Positions 16,643 through 25,722 of a DNA stretch of 64,000 nucleotides are shown in pieces (positions within the stretch are counted from its first letter, which is position 1; each line of letters opens with the position of its first letter). The notes beneath the pieces were generated by a model. It did no database searches, was not told where the DNA came from, and worked only from the letters and a program-made list of their open reading frames with translations. The position numbers were made by a program, and so were the translations under genes. Origin of the DNA: Brevinematales bacterium (GTDB lineage: Bacteria; Spirochaetota; Brevinematia; DTOW01); assembly GCA_026415355.1 (NCBI GenBank), contig JAOAHF010000008.1:1-64000 (forward strand), written 5' to 3'.

Positions 16643-17467
16643 TTAGACTTTCTTTTGGTAGAAGAAAACATTTCCATCCTTTAGAGATTTAAACTTATCC
16701 GTCACTCCAAAAAGACTCTCAGTAGGGCTTAAGAAAAGATATCCATCTGGGTTCATAGATAGATATATATTCTCAATAACCTTTTTAACTGATTCCTCAT
16801 CCATGTATATTAGTACATTTCTGCACATTACTATATCAACATTTCTTATACCGTTATCGTGTAAAAGATTATGATAATCAAATCTCAAATATTTCTTTAG
16901 CTCTTCTTTTACAGCAACTTTATTTTGATCAAACTTTGAAAAGTACTTACTCACAATATATTGGGGTACATCCTGAAGCTTCTCAATATTATAAATACCT
17001 TTCTGCGCTATCTCCAGACATTTGAGACTTATATCAGATGCTATTACCTCTAATCTTGATTTAATATTATTTTCCTCAAAAGACTCAAGAAATGAAATAA
17101 GCATCGAATAGGGTTCTTCCCCCGTTGCACAACCTGCACTCCACGCCTTTATCTTATATATTCCCTGTTGTTCTCTTTTCAGAGAGAGCTCAGGTATAAT
17201 CTTATTCTTTATAAACTCAAACTGTTCGTAATGTCTAAAAAACTTCGTAAAGTTCGTCGTTATACTATCAACAAATTCCATCATTTTTTCTTCATCCCTT
17301 GTAATCACAGATAAATAATCTTCCAATGATACTCCTTCATGTTTTGCCTGAGAGATTATCTTTCTCTTAAGCACTGAAATGTTACTATTAGTAAAATATA
17401 TACCACTCCAAGAATGGATGAGATTTATGTATTTCTCGAGCAATTCCTGCTGAATGTCAATTTCCAT
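16643..17467 (-). CDS. cheR: Chemotaxis methyltransferase CheR
   Basis: This 274-residue enzyme transfers methyl groups from S-adenosylmethionine to glutamates on chemoreceptors, tuning adaptation. The N-terminal helical domain (1-80) ends in TTNFTKFFRH, a conserved CheR motif that here has TKFF in place of the usual TxFFR. The SAM-binding motif AGCATGEEPYS follows near residue 110, and the CRNVLIYMD motif lies near residue 212. The length is typical and it has no tetrapeptide-binding extension. It lies downstream of flaB on the same strand but beyond a clear terminator, so it is probably transcribed separately. Other che genes are absent from the window. Confidence 0.94.
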   Translation of the reverse strand: MEIDIQQELLEKYINLIHSWSGIYFTNSNISVLKRKIISQAKHEGVSLEDYLSVITRDEEKMMEFVDSITTNFTKFFRHYEQFEFIKNKIIPELSLKREQQGIYKIKAWSAGCATGEEPYSMLISFLESFEENNIKSRLEVIASDISLKCLEIAQKGIYNIEKLQDVPQYIVSKYFSKFDQNKVAVKEELKKYLRFDYHNLLHDNGIRNVDIVMCRNVLIYMDEESVKKVIENIYLSMNPDGYLFLSPTESLFGVTDKFKSLKDGNVFFYQKKV

Positions 17468-17689
17468 TGTAATGATTAGTGTAAAATTATTATTGCTACC
17501 TTTTCAACTACTGAAACTCTGAGATGTATGCTGTCAAGAGCTCGATTGTAAATGAAATTCTTCAAAATCCCAACTTCAAACTCATTTATACCTTTTCGTA
17601 AGCTCATATTCATCCCAACTACTTATATCTCTTTTTAAATTAATCCTTACCAAAATTCTCTTAAAAACTAAAGTGTACTAAGAAGTAAT

Positions 17690-17712
17690 TTAAAAAGGGG
17701 CTAACGCCCCTT
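17690..17712 (-). terminator. Intrinsic terminator of flaB
   Basis: A perfect 7-bp GC-rich stem (AAGGGGC with GCCCCTT, 17695-17712) with a 4-nt loop begins 5 nt after the flaB stop on the reverse strand and runs into a U-rich tract. This is the clearest intrinsic terminator in the window. Confidence 0.85.
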
Positions 17713-17717
17713 AATTG

Positions 17718-18593
17718 TTATCCCCTCAATAGAGACAATATTGCTTGAGGTCTTGCATTAGCCTGTGCTAAAAGTGCTATACTTGCATTAAGCAATATCT
17801 GATTCTTTGTAAAGTCACTCATTTCGTTAGCCATATCTGTATCCCTAATTCTAGATTCTGCTGCTTGCATATTTTCGTATCCTGTTAGTAGTGATTTAGC
17901 AGCATACATAAGCCTATTTTGATATGCACCTAAATCTGCTCTTTGTTTGTTAACCCTAGTTAAGGCCTTATCAACTAATCCTATAACAGCATTTGCTTTA
18001 TCTGGAGTAGATAACGATATGAACGAAGCTGTCAAAGGATTACCAACAGGGTTTTTGAGACCAAGTCCTTGTGAATTCATAGTACCAATATAAATTTGGA
18101 TTCTCTGATCCATATTAGCACCTATGTGTAACCACATACTACCAGTAATATTATTTTCACCAGTGAATTTCGCAAATCTACCTGTCAACAAGTTCATACC
18201 GTTAAACTGAGCATGAGATGCTATCCTGTCAATTTCAGCTATAAGCGCCGATACTTCAACTTGGATATATAGCCTATCTTCATCGGTGTATATACCGTTT
18301 GATGCCTGAACTGCAAGTTCCCTTAATCTCTGAAGTACATTTGTAGTTTGTTCAAGATACCCTTCAGCAACTTGAATAAACGAAATTCCATCTTCAGCGT
18401 TCATCTCGGCTCTTCTAAGCCCTCTGATTTGAGATCTCATTTTTTCAGAAACAGCTAAACCTGCAGCATCATCCCCGGCCTTGTTTATTTTCATACCCGA
18501 GGATAATTTTTCAATATTAGCATCAACATCCCAACCTTTGGTTTTTACCATTCGGTTGGCAAAAATTGAACTAATGTTATGGTTGATTATCAT
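17718..18593 (-). CDS. flaB: Periplasmic flagellin FlaB
   Basis: This 291-residue protein forms the core of the spirochaete periplasmic flagellar filament. It has the conserved N-terminal coiled-coil domain (MIINHN, then [22 protein letters not shown]) and the C-terminal domain (LGAYQNRLM, ending ILSLLRG). The middle is short, without the large variable domain of external flagellins. Segments such as [15 protein letters not shown] and [12 protein letters not shown] are very FlaB-like. No signal peptide is present, as expected for export through the flagellar system. The inner ATG at 18593 has AGGAGG at 6-nt spacing; the ATG two codons upstream overlaps that site. It is a single-gene transcript with its own promoter and terminator. 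Confidence 0.96.
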   Translation of the reverse strand: MIINHNISSIFANRMVKTKGWDVDANIEKLSSGMKINKAGDDAAGLAVSEKMRSQIRGLRRAEMNAEDGISFIQVAEGYLEQTTNVLQRLRELAVQASNGIYTDEDRLYIQVEVSALIAEIDRIASHAQFNGMNLLTGRFAKFTGENNITGSMWLHIGANMDQRIQIYIGTMNSQGLGLKNPVGNPLTASFISLSTPDKANAVIGLVDKALTRVNKQRADLGAYQNRLMYAAKSLLTGYENMQAAESRIRDTDMANEMSDFTKNQILLNASIALLAQANARPQAILSLLRG

Positions 18594-18616
18594 ACACATC
18601 CTCCTTGATGTTTTTA

Positions 18617-18634
18617 CTAGGCATCCTTGCCTAG
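18617..18634 (-). promoter_or_regulatory. Stem-loop in the flaB leader
   Basis: CTAGGC and GCCTAG pair around a 6-nt loop, about 12 nt upstream of the flaB ribosome site. It could stabilise the message or bind a translation regulator. It is short, so chance is possible. Confidence 0.35.
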
Positions 18635-18647
18635 CATTTCAGTATTA

Positions 18648-18674
18648 TTGTCGTTACTTTTTCCTAAACCTTTA
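18648..18674 (-). promoter_or_regulatory. Possible sigma-28-like flagellar promoter of flaB
   Basis: On the reverse strand TAAA (18671-18674), a 15-bp spacer and AACGACAA (18648-18655) match the sigma-28 pattern TAAA-N15-GCCGATAA at 4/4 and 5/8 positions. It lies in the 103-bp gap between flaB and the upstream gene, which is the expected place. Confidence 0.4.
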
Positions 18675-18696
18675 GTTTTTAACCTTAAAGCAAAAT

Positions 18697-19200
18697 CTAA
18701 TATCCTAAAATCTTACTTAGTTTTCTAAAAACCTCATCAACAGATCCTGCTTCAATTATAGGTTCTCTTTGTCTGTAATCTATTTTTTTACCAGCTACTT
18801 CTTTACTCCATCCTTCAACAAAGCTACAAGAGATTATAGGTTTGTTGAATTGCCACGCGTAAGCAATCTCTGAAAGTGTGCCTGCTCCACCACCTACTAC
18901 AACAACTACATCCGCAGAAAGAACATTTATATAATTCCTAGCAAATCCCATACCTGTTGGTATAACTATAGTAGCAAATTTAGTAGCGTTATCCAAACTA
19001 TCGTAAGGAGTTATTGCAACTACTATTCCTCCTTCCTCAAAAGCCCCTTTACTAGCCCAGTCCATAACTCCATCTCTACCACCTGTTATCAAAATCCATC
19101 CATTCCTAGCAACAAACTTACCTATTTCATATGCAACTCTATTCTTATCTTCAAACTCTCCGCTATCACCTATTAGAAGGACCTGCTTTTTTCTGTTCAT
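18697..19200 (-). CDS. LOG-like nucleotide-binding family protein (TIGR00725 type)
   Basis: This 167-residue Rossmann-fold protein belongs to the family related to LOG cytokinin phosphoribohydrolases and the so-called lysine decarboxylases. The signatures are GDSGE near residue 11, ITGGRDGVMDWASKGA near residue 38 and GGGAGTLSEIAYAW near residue 102, corresponding to the PGGxGTxxE motif. LOG enzymes release free bases from nucleoside monophosphates; activity on a nucleotide is plausible, but the true substrate is unknown. It starts 4 bp after the TPR gene stop, in an operon rpsA, TPR protein, this gene. Confidence 0.82.
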   Translation of the reverse strand: MNRKKQVLLIGDSGEFEDKNRVAYEIGKFVARNGWILITGGRDGVMDWASKGAFEEGGIVVAITPYDSLDNATKFATIVIPTGMGFARNYINVLSADVVVVVGGGAGTLSEIAYAWQFNKPIISCSFVEGWSKEVAGKKIDYRQREPIIEAGSVDEVFRKLSKILGY

Positions 19201-19204
19201 AAAA

Positions 19205-19867
19205 CTATTTATAGCTTTGTAAAAGTAAATCTATAAGATTAGCAATCTTTGTAGCTTCAGAATCAGAATACCTATTACTCATAATAGATAGCATTTGTTT
19301 TGCTTCCTCAACTCTATTTAAGTAAATATATATCTCAGCAGATTTACTAACCGACATAGGAGATAAGAAAGACTTCGGATAATTTTCGTATATAACCTTA
19401 TAAAATTTCAGAGCATTATCAAACATTCCCATCTCTTCATAAGTCTGTGCTACATTGAATAAAGCAACTACTCTTAAAAATTCGGATCTCGAATTAGTAG
19501 ACTTTGAGTAATAAGATAATGCTGTATCCAAAAGTCTTCTCTGGTCATTGAAATAGATATCTCCTAATATTATATTTGCAATAGAAACTATATCGTAGTC
19601 TTTTTTTGTCTCAGATATCTCTTGCAATACAGATACAAAGTTCTGAAAGCTTTGCTCCAAAGTTTGACTATCTCTTGAATTTACATAACTAAAATAAGCA
19701 ACATCAAATTTATCTTTTAACGCTCTTTCTTCAGCTTTTCTTGATTCAAAAAATATTAACGAAATTACCAATACCACAACTAAAATTCCCAGACCTACCA
19801 AAAAGTAAACCCAATTTTTCTCAACAAACTCAACTAACTCGTAGAAGATCTTGATTATATTTTCCAT
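19205..19867 (-). CDS. Membrane-anchored TPR protein (YfgM-like)
   Basis: This 220-residue protein has one N-terminal membrane segment (residues about 18-40) and a periplasmic helical domain with tetratricopeptide-like repeats (for example ALFNVAQTYEEMGMFDNALKFY near residues 130-152). This layout is like YfgM/AncA, which attaches to the Sec translocon, and like assembly-complex lipoproteins such as BamD. Which partner it serves is unknown. It lies 10 bp downstream of rpsA and 4 bp upstream of the LOG-like gene. Confidence 0.7.
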   Translation of the reverse strand: MENIIKIFYELVEFVEKNWVYFLVGLGILVVVLVISLIFFESRKAEERALKDKFDVAYFSYVNSRDSQTLEQSFQNFVSVLQEISETKKDYDIVSIANIILGDIYFNDQRRLLDTALSYYSKSTNSRSEFLRVVALFNVAQTYEEMGMFDNALKFYKVIYENYPKSFLSPMSVSKSAEIYIYLNRVEEAKQMLSIMSNRYSDSEATKIANLIDLLLQSYK

Positions 19868-19877
19868 TATTATTCCC

Positions 19878-21575
19878 CTATTTCGACTTCTTCTTTGTTT
19901 TCTTGTCGGAAGACTTTATTGTAAGTCCTTTGGTTTTCAGTAAATCTGCTAAGGTACCTTTCTTAATTTCTGTTGGCTCCGAAACAACAAATTCTTTTTT
20001 CGCTTCTTCTATTTGCTTTTTTTCGAGAGCCTTTATACTTAATTCCACTATCTTTTCCGAAGGTACAACTTTAGTAACTATAGCAGTTACACTATCTCCT
20101 ACTTTGAACTTTTCTTTATGATCAATCCCCTTCTCAAGGGAAACTTGTGAAGACATTATATAACCTTCCACTTCACTACCCAAATCAACCACAATTCTAT
20201 CATCTCTAATTTCTTTAACCACACCACTTACAACACTACCTCTAGGATTCATTTCAGCGAATCTTTCCCAAGGATTACCTTCAAGCCTTTTAACACTCAA
20301 TATCAACAACCTTTCTCTCTTATCAACTTTCATTATTAGTGCTTCTACCATCTGACCCTTTGAATAAAGTTTTCTTAGATTTACATCTTCTTCCTTCCAT
20401 GAAATCTCATTCTTTCTTATCAATCCTTCAACCCCATCTGCTATACCAACAAATACAGCATTATCTACTATAGCATTAACCCTCCCTCTTATAATTTGTC
20501 CCTTCTTATACCTTTCTTCAATATTTTCCCAAGGATCTGGTAAGAGCTGTTTGACACCTATCCTTACAATTCTCCTTTGATTGTCAAAGGATATTATCTT
20601 ACCTTTCAAGGTATCTCCTACCTCAAACTCATCTTTAAGTGATCTTGGTCTTCTGTTCCATGACAAATCAGTGTTACTTACTACTCCTCTTACTCCATCT
20701 TCTATTTCAACAACACAATACCTATCTCTAACTAGAATAACCTTACCACTAACAATATCTCCTTCTTTGTGAGAGGAAACAAACTCTTCGAAAGGATCTC
20801 TTTCTATCTGCTTTCTTCCAACTCTAATCCTACCCTTCTCTTTATCAACTTCAAGTACCTTAACAGTCATCTTATCGCCTATATGTACTAAATCACTTAT
20901 ATTCGAGACTTTCTTCCAAGAAAGATCACTTACATGTAACAAAGCATTCACACCATCTATATCAAGTATAATATACTTCTCTGATATCTTCTTAACTATT
21001 CCCTCTACTTCATCTCCAACATTAATACTTGATAATACACTCTCCCTCTTAGCCTTTAGTTGTTCTTCCAAAATTGCCTTCCTAGAAACAACAAACTGAC
21101 CTTCTTTCTTATTTATTATCTTAAACTCAAACTCCTTACCAACATAAGATGACGGATCTACGCTAATTCTCGTTAAATCAGCTTGAGAAGCAGGTAAAAA
21201 TCCCTTTAAATTAGTACCCAGATCAATTAGGAAGCCTTTTAATACTTTTATTTTACTATCCTTAACGGACTCATTTCTATACACCACTTTAACAACTTTA
21301 CCAACAACAGGTTCACCAGAAGAAAGTTTACTCTTAAGCTCTTCAAGCTTCTCTTTTCTTGCAGCGACAAACCTTGATCCTTGAATGCCATTAGAAGTTT
21401 CCACAACTGCTATCCTAACCTTATCTCCTATCTTCGGAACAATATCAAAGTCACTTATAGGAACAGCAACTTCAGACTTATATCCACAATCAATAAATAC
21501 ATCTCTTTCTCCAACCAAGACAACTTCACCCTCAACTATTGAGGCATTCTTGAATAAATCAATAGACTCAGCCAT
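19878..21575 (-). CDS. rpsA: 30S ribosomal protein S1
   Basis: This 565-residue protein is made of six consecutive S1 OB-fold RNA-binding domains. The repeats are seen in motifs such as VEGIVKKISEKYIILDIDGV, GRVNAIVDNAVFVGIADGV and SGVVKEIRDDRIVVDLGSE. It recruits mRNA to the 30S subunit, which matters for messages with weak or absent ribosome sites. The C-terminus is Lys-rich (KKTKKKSK). The length is close to E. coli S1 (557 residues). A weak site GGGTGA precedes the ATG and a good promoter lies upstream. There is no fused IspH or cytidylate kinase domain, unlike some other lineages. Confidence 0.95.
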   Translation of the reverse strand: MAESIDLFKNASIVEGEVVLVGERDVFIDCGYKSEVAVPISDFDIVPKIGDKVRIAVVETSNGIQGSRFVAARKEKLEELKSKLSSGEPVVGKVVKVVYRNESVKDSKIKVLKGFLIDLGTNLKGFLPASQADLTRISVDPSSYVGKEFEFKIINKKEGQFVVSRKAILEEQLKAKRESVLSSINVGDEVEGIVKKISEKYIILDIDGVNALLHVSDLSWKKVSNISDLVHIGDKMTVKVLEVDKEKGRIRVGRKQIERDPFEEFVSSHKEGDIVSGKVILVRDRYCVVEIEDGVRGVVSNTDLSWNRRPRSLKDEFEVGDTLKGKIISFDNQRRIVRIGVKQLLPDPWENIEERYKKGQIIRGRVNAIVDNAVFVGIADGVEGLIRKNEISWKEEDVNLRKLYSKGQMVEALIMKVDKRERLLILSVKRLEGNPWERFAEMNPRGSVVSGVVKEIRDDRIVVDLGSEVEGYIMSSQVSLEKGIDHKEKFKVGDSVTAIVTKVVPSEKIVELSIKALEKKQIEEAKKEFVVSEPTEIKKGTLADLLKTKGLTIKSSDKKTKKKSK

Positions 21576-21612
21576 AAGATGTTCACCCTATTTTTACATA
21601 CGATGTGTGATT

Positions 21613-21642
21613 ATTTTAATGATCACGTAAAGTATATGTCAA
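21613..21642 (-). promoter_or_regulatory. Promoter of rpsA
   Basis: On the reverse strand TTGACA (21637-21642) and TAAAAT (21613-21618) are 18 bp apart. The predicted leader is about 30 nt. Confidence 0.55.
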
Positions 21643-21985
21643 ATTTACTGATTTACTGACTAAAGTTTCATCAAGAGTTTTGTATTTTTCGTTAAACAAT
21701 ACTCTGAACATTTAGTATTTATAACTATTAAGGTACTTCCCAAATCTTATCCTCTAACACTAGTAGAACCTATCTTAACTAGAAAGTAATAAAAAATATA
21801 AAAAACACAGAATTCTTTACTCCTATCTCTCTCCAATTTAATTCTCAATCCCTTGGCTATCAAACCAGACATCCACTACTCAAGCAAACTCACAACCCAC
21901 CTTTCTGGCTTATCTCATCTTCCTACAAACTTATAAAAGTAATCTTTGAAATCTACCGCAAATTTCATTGAAAATACCGAAATCT
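21643..21985. other. Intergenic region between rpsA and V-ATPase F
   Basis: These 343 bp are AT-rich and separate divergent operons. I see no open frame, RNA gene or strong forward promoter. The forward operon promoter must lie here but only weak matches are visible. Confidence 0.5.
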
Positions 21986-22315
21986 ATGAAAATAGTAGGT
22001 TTATTTGATAAATATACTTCGGAGATTTTCAAATTCTTAGGAGTTGATGTTATACAAGTTAACCCAAATGATCAAAACTTGAGCACTACGGTTATCGAGT
22101 ACCTCAGCAATATTAAAAACGATAAAAAGATTTTTTCTGTACTTATATCTAAAAATATATCATCAAGAATAAGAAAAGATCTCGAGGATTTTGTATTGTC
22201 AAACACTAGACCTTCAATAGTAGAAGTTGATCCTATTTACAACATAGAAAAGTACGAAGATTACGAAACTATGATAAAGAGAGTAATAAGAGAAACAATA
22301 GGTATAAGATTATAG
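21986..22315 (+). CDS. atpF: V/A-type ATP synthase subunit F
   Basis: This protein of about 109 residues is the small central-stalk subunit F of a V/A-type ATPase. The family pattern is clear. An N-terminal strand (MKIVGLFDK) leads to ISKNISSRIRKDLEDF, corresponding to the usual ITERIAEKIREEI, then RPSIVEVDP, and a final helix, MIKRVIRETIGIRL. The ATG at 21986 fits the family start; an in-frame TTG at 21968 would add six residues. No ribosome site is seen. It is followed 8 bp later by subunit E. Subunits A, B, D and K are not in the window. Confidence 0.83.
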   Translation: MKIVGLFDKYTSEIFKFLGVDVIQVNPNDQNLSTTVIEYLSNIKNDKKIFSVLISKNISSRIRKDLEDFVLSNTRPSIVEVDPIYNIEKYEDYETMIKRVIRETIGIRL

Positions 22316-22323
22316 GGGGTAGT

Positions 22324-22923
22324 ATGGCTATCGATAATTTAGTAAAGGTTCTTGAAGAAGAGGTCAGTAAAGAAATTTCCGAGATACTCACTTCTGCTCG
22401 CTTAGAGTACGAAAGAATTCTAAATACCTCAAAATCTAAAATAGACGAAGAGTTTGAGTCCAAAAGGAAAGAACTAGTCGATAATTACAACAGAAAAATT
22501 TTACTAGACAAACTTTACATAGAATCTGAGACCAATAGAGAAATAAACGCAGTACTAAGTCAAGTTTTGAGGGAACTACAAAATGATATAACATATACAC
22601 TGAAAAAGAAGATACTTTCTCTGGATAATTACAAAGAGCTAATAGTTCGCTTAATAAATAAATCAATAAAGTCGTTAAAAGCCAAAGATTCTATTACTAT
22701 AATCATTTCAAGAAATGACTACGCGAATCACAAAGATTACATATCTCAAGAGATAAAAAAGATAGGTATACAATTTGAGTTATCTGAAGGAGATATCGAA
22801 GGTGGAGCCATGATAAAGTACAAAAACATAACTATTGATGTATCCATTGACAGAATAGTGGAAATGTTTACACCAGTTATGATGAACAGCATATACAAAG
22901 CACTACCTAAGACAAAACTATGA
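22324..22923 (+). CDS. atpE: V/A-type ATP synthase subunit E
   Basis: This 199-residue peripheral-stalk subunit has a long N-terminal coiled coil (residues about 5-80, rich in Glu, Lys and Ser). The compact C-terminal domain ends in GGAMIKYKNITIDVSIDRIVEMF, similar to the G(G)xxxxxxNTLEARL region of subunit E. It should pair with a subunit G or H not seen here. GGGGG precedes the ATG. The last 4 bp (ATGA) overlap the next gene. Confidence 0.82.
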   Translation: MAIDNLVKVLEEEVSKEISEILTSARLEYERILNTSKSKIDEEFESKRKELVDNYNRKILLDKLYIESETNREINAVLSQVLRELQNDITYTLKKKILSLDNYKELIVRLINKSIKSLKAKDSITIIISRNDYANHKDYISQEIKKIGIQFELSEGDIEGGAMIKYKNITIDVSIDRIVEMFTPVMMNSIYKALPKTKL

Positions 22924-23642
22924 ATCAGGATAAGTTATTAGTTGTTATTCCCACATACAACGAATCAGAAAATATCTCAGAAATAATACAAGAAATACTA
23001 ATTTCATTTGATAAATGCGATATTCTTGTAGTTGATGACAATTCTCCAGATGGTACTGCTGAAATAGTTAAATCTAAGTTTGCTAATAACAGTAGAGTTA
23101 ATATAATAGTAAGACATGGCAAAAGAGGATTAGGTAGAGCTTACGTTGATGGATTTAAGTGGGGAATTGAGAAAGGGTATGGTTACCTACTAGGAATGGA
23201 TGCTGATTTCTCACACGATCCTAAGGAAATACCTAATTTCTACAAGAAGCTACAGGAATACGACGTTGTTGTAGGATCCAGATATCTGAATGGAATAAGA
23301 GTGCTAAACTGGGATTTGAAAAGATTGATATTAAGTCAACTAGGTACAATTTATGCTAGAATAATAACAGGATTAAAACTAACAGATATGACTGGAGGTT
23401 TTAATGGTTACAGAGCAGAAGTTCTAAAATCAATAGGCTTGGACAAAATTGATTCAAATGGCTACGCATTTCAGATAGAGCTAAAGTTTAGATCATACGT
23501 AAAAGGATTTAAAATAATCGAAATACCTATCATATTCAAAGAAAGGGAAAAAGGATATAGTAAAATGAATAAAAGAATAATACTTGAAGCTATGTTTGAA
23601 TGCATAAAACTTAGAATTAATAAAATATTAGGAAGGATATGA
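22920..23642 (+). CDS. Polyprenol-phosphate mannose synthase (family GT2)
   Basis: This 240-residue glycosyltransferase resembles dolichol-phosphate mannose synthase, which moves mannose from GDP-mannose to a lipid carrier for use outside the membrane. The motifs are PTYNESENI near residue 11, VVDDNSPDGT near residue 37, MDADFSHDP near residue 92 (the DxD-like metal site) and GSRY near residue 118. It lacks C-terminal membrane helices, so it is the soluble or peripheral form. It overlaps subunit E and SbcD genes by 4 bp each, so all four genes are probably translated from one message. Confidence 0.88.
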   Translation: MNQDKLLVVIPTYNESENISEIIQEILISFDKCDILVVDDNSPDGTAEIVKSKFANNSRVNIIVRHGKRGLGRAYVDGFKWGIEKGYGYLLGMDADFSHDPKEIPNFYKKLQEYDVVVGSRYLNGIRVLNWDLKRLILSQLGTIYARIITGLKLTDMTGGFNGYRAEVLKSIGLDKIDSNGYAFQIELKFRSYVKGFKIIEIPIIFKEREKGYSKMNKRIILEAMFECIKLRINKILGRI

Positions 23643-24781
23643 AAATACTACATACTTCGGATTGGCATCTAGGAGTAAAAGTACCATACTTAGGCGAAGA
23701 TCGTATAGAAGAACAAGAAAAAATAGTACAAGAAATAGAAAAAATAATAGAAGAAAGAAACATAGATGTTGTGATAATATCAGGTGATATATACGAAAAT
23801 CCTATACCTTCATCAAAAGTGGAAAAAGTCTTTTACAAGTTCATAGCAAACGTCTGCGGAGATATGAATAAATATGTTTTTTCTATAGCCGGCAACCATG
23901 ATAGTATTGAAAAGCTCGATTCCTTGAATATTTTCTCTAAAGTTTTTAACAATAGATTTAAAAATTTTTACATAGGCAGCAGTTACAACCCCAAAAATCT
24001 AGTATTTGATCTTAATGGCTTAGCATTTATTGGAATACCCTTTATACCAAGATTCAAGTATTCAGGAGAATATCAAAATATTTTTGAAACGATATTACGC
24101 GATACAATAAAAACTGTTAATAACAGCTACGTAGTACTTCTCTCTCATGATACTATCGAAGGAGTAAACTACTCAAATACCGAAGTTAGATATGATGACA
24201 AGACTTTAGTACTCAGTTCTATTTACAAAGTACCTAATTTTAATAGAGTTCTGTACTGGGGACTTGGTCATATACACAAATATCATGAAATACTAAAAAA
24301 TAGAATCTATTATTCAGGAAGTATAGTTCAGATCGACTTCGGAGAAAAAAATCAACAAAAGGGTGTAATTGTTGTTGATATCTCCGAATCAAATATCGAA
24401 GCGGATTTTGTTGAATTAAAACAAAAGAGTACTTTCGTAGAGTATGAAGTAAAGGAAGATTATGAGCTTGATAAAATCATAGAAGATGAAAAAGAAAATG
24501 AAAACTTTGTTAAAATTAAAATAAATAAAGAAACGATATCGGAATCTCTAATTAGAACCGCTTATTCTAAGTTAAAAAACTTAATTATACTTAAACAAAG
24601 AAAAGAATCTAGAGAAGTAGAAAGAGATTTAAAAGATAAAGATCAGCTAAATTTATCAGACGTTATCGGTTTTTTCAAAAAATTTTGTAAAGAGAAAGAA
24701 AAAATGACTGACGATAAAATCGAAAAACTAACTAAGAAAATCGAAGAAATTATAGATCACTGGAGAGAAAATCCAAAGTAA
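23639..24781 (+). CDS. sbcD: DNA repair exonuclease subunit SbcD (Mre11-like)
   Basis: This 380-residue metallophosphoesterase is the nuclease half of the SbcCD complex that opens hairpins and DNA ends. The metal-binding motifs are HTSDWHLG near residue 5, GDIYEN near residue 47, GNHDS near residue 83, LLSHD near residue 166 and GHIHK near residue 210. The C-terminal 100 residues are charged and helical and may be the SbcC-binding region. SbcC is not adjacent; the only large coiled-coil ATPase here is the separate SMC gene at 31-35 kb. Confidence 0.9.
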   Translation: MKILHTSDWHLGVKVPYLGEDRIEEQEKIVQEIEKIIEERNIDVVIISGDIYENPIPSSKVEKVFYKFIANVCGDMNKYVFSIAGNHDSIEKLDSLNIFSKVFNNRFKNFYIGSSYNPKNLVFDLNGLAFIGIPFIPRFKYSGEYQNIFETILRDTIKTVNNSYVVLLSHDTIEGVNYSNTEVRYDDKTLVLSSIYKVPNFNRVLYWGLGHIHKYHEILKNRIYYSGSIVQIDFGEKNQQKGVIVVDISESNIEADFVELKQKSTFVEYEVKEDYELDKIIEDEKENENFVKIKINKETISESLIRTAYSKLKNLIILKQRKESREVERDLKDKDQLNLSDVIGFFKKFCKEKEKMTDDKIEKLTKKIEEIIDHWRENPK

Positions 24782-24875
24782 AGAACTTCGGCAACATTTA
24801 TTTCCAAGAGATAGAAGCGATAAAACATTTTAAATTCCGAAATTTGACTTACAGTTTATAAGGCTTTACTAATAG

Positions 24876-25592
24876 TTATCTTATAATTTCTTCAGGTTCT
24901 TCCGACCACTGTATTTTCTCCAGAGACTCCTGAGCTATTTCTTTTACTTTAGGCATAAAATTCCCTCTTATAACTTTTATCAACGCTCCGAAAGCCTTTC
25001 TATCACCTATTTCGCCAAGTGCCTTTACTATATCACCTGCCAATCCTTGATCTGGAGTCGTCTCTAAAACATCTATCAATGCTGGTACAGCTTCTTTAGC
25101 TTTCATTTTACCAAGCCCTAAAGCAACACTTCTTTTAACTATTGGATCAGAATCATATCTCAGTGCTCTTATGAGATTTGGAATTGTTGATGGATCTTTA
25201 ACTTTTGACAGAGCATCCGCAGCAGCAGACCTTACTTCCCAAAATGGATTTACTTGTCTAGCACCAATTCTAACTATCCTATCATTACCTTCTTCAAGAC
25301 CAGCTATAAGAGTGTTTATAGCCTTTTTATAAGTTTTTTCAGATATGGAATTCTTAGCACCTCTCTCAAACATATCACCTAATCTTCTTATTGCTAGTAT
25401 CTTAACTGCTTCGTCATCACTATTCATTGCCGCATTGCATAGCTCGTCTACTGAACTTTCATTAACAGGCAAACTGTTAAAATACTTTTCTAAGTCTTTT
25501 CTCTCAGGGTAGTTGTGAACACCAAATAGACTATAGTTTGATATTATAAATACTACTAGACAACCCATAATTACTACAACTAACTTTTTCAT
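24876..25592 (-). CDS. Exported HEAT-repeat protein
   Basis: This 238-residue protein has a signal peptide or N-terminal anchor (residues 3-22) followed by about five HEAT-like repeats. Examples are DEAVKILAIRRLGDM, VRSAAADALSKVKD and VKRSVALGLGKMKAKEAVPALIDVL. Such solenoids act as scaffolds for protein binding; the partner is unknown. A ribosome site GAGAGAGG and a promoter precede it. It is a single gene, divergent from the giant outer-membrane protein gene. Confidence 0.8.
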   Translation of the reverse strand: MKKLVVVIMGCLVVFIISNYSLFGVHNYPERKDLEKYFNSLPVNESSVDELCNAAMNSDDEAVKILAIRRLGDMFERGAKNSISEKTYKKAINTLIAGLEEGNDRIVRIGARQVNPFWEVRSAAADALSKVKDPSTIPNLIRALRYDSDPIVKRSVALGLGKMKAKEAVPALIDVLETTPDQGLAGDIVKALGEIGDRKAFGALIKVIRGNFMPKVKEIAQESLEKIQWSEEPEEIIR

Positions 25593-25616
25593 ATCCTACC
25601 TCTCTCGTATAAGTAA

Positions 25617-25645
25617 ATTATTTATAAACTAATATTGAATGTCAA
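25617..25645 (-). promoter_or_regulatory. Promoter of the HEAT-repeat gene
   Basis: On the reverse strand TTGACA (25640-25645) and AATAAT (25617-25622) are 17 bp apart. A leader of about 20 nt holds the ribosome site. Confidence 0.5.
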
Positions 25646-25722
25646 GAAATATATAGCAAAAAATAAAACAAACCCTAACCTTGAATTCATATAACTTGAA
25701 TTTATAGAATTTCAGAGGCTTT

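Noticed and set aside
25681-25708. Promoter TTGAAT-16-TATAGA before the SprA-like gene
   Set aside because: Its predicted start would cut into the ribosome site AGAGG at 25714-25718. The 7-bp direct repeat TTGAATT may be chance in AT-rich DNA. Left unassigned.
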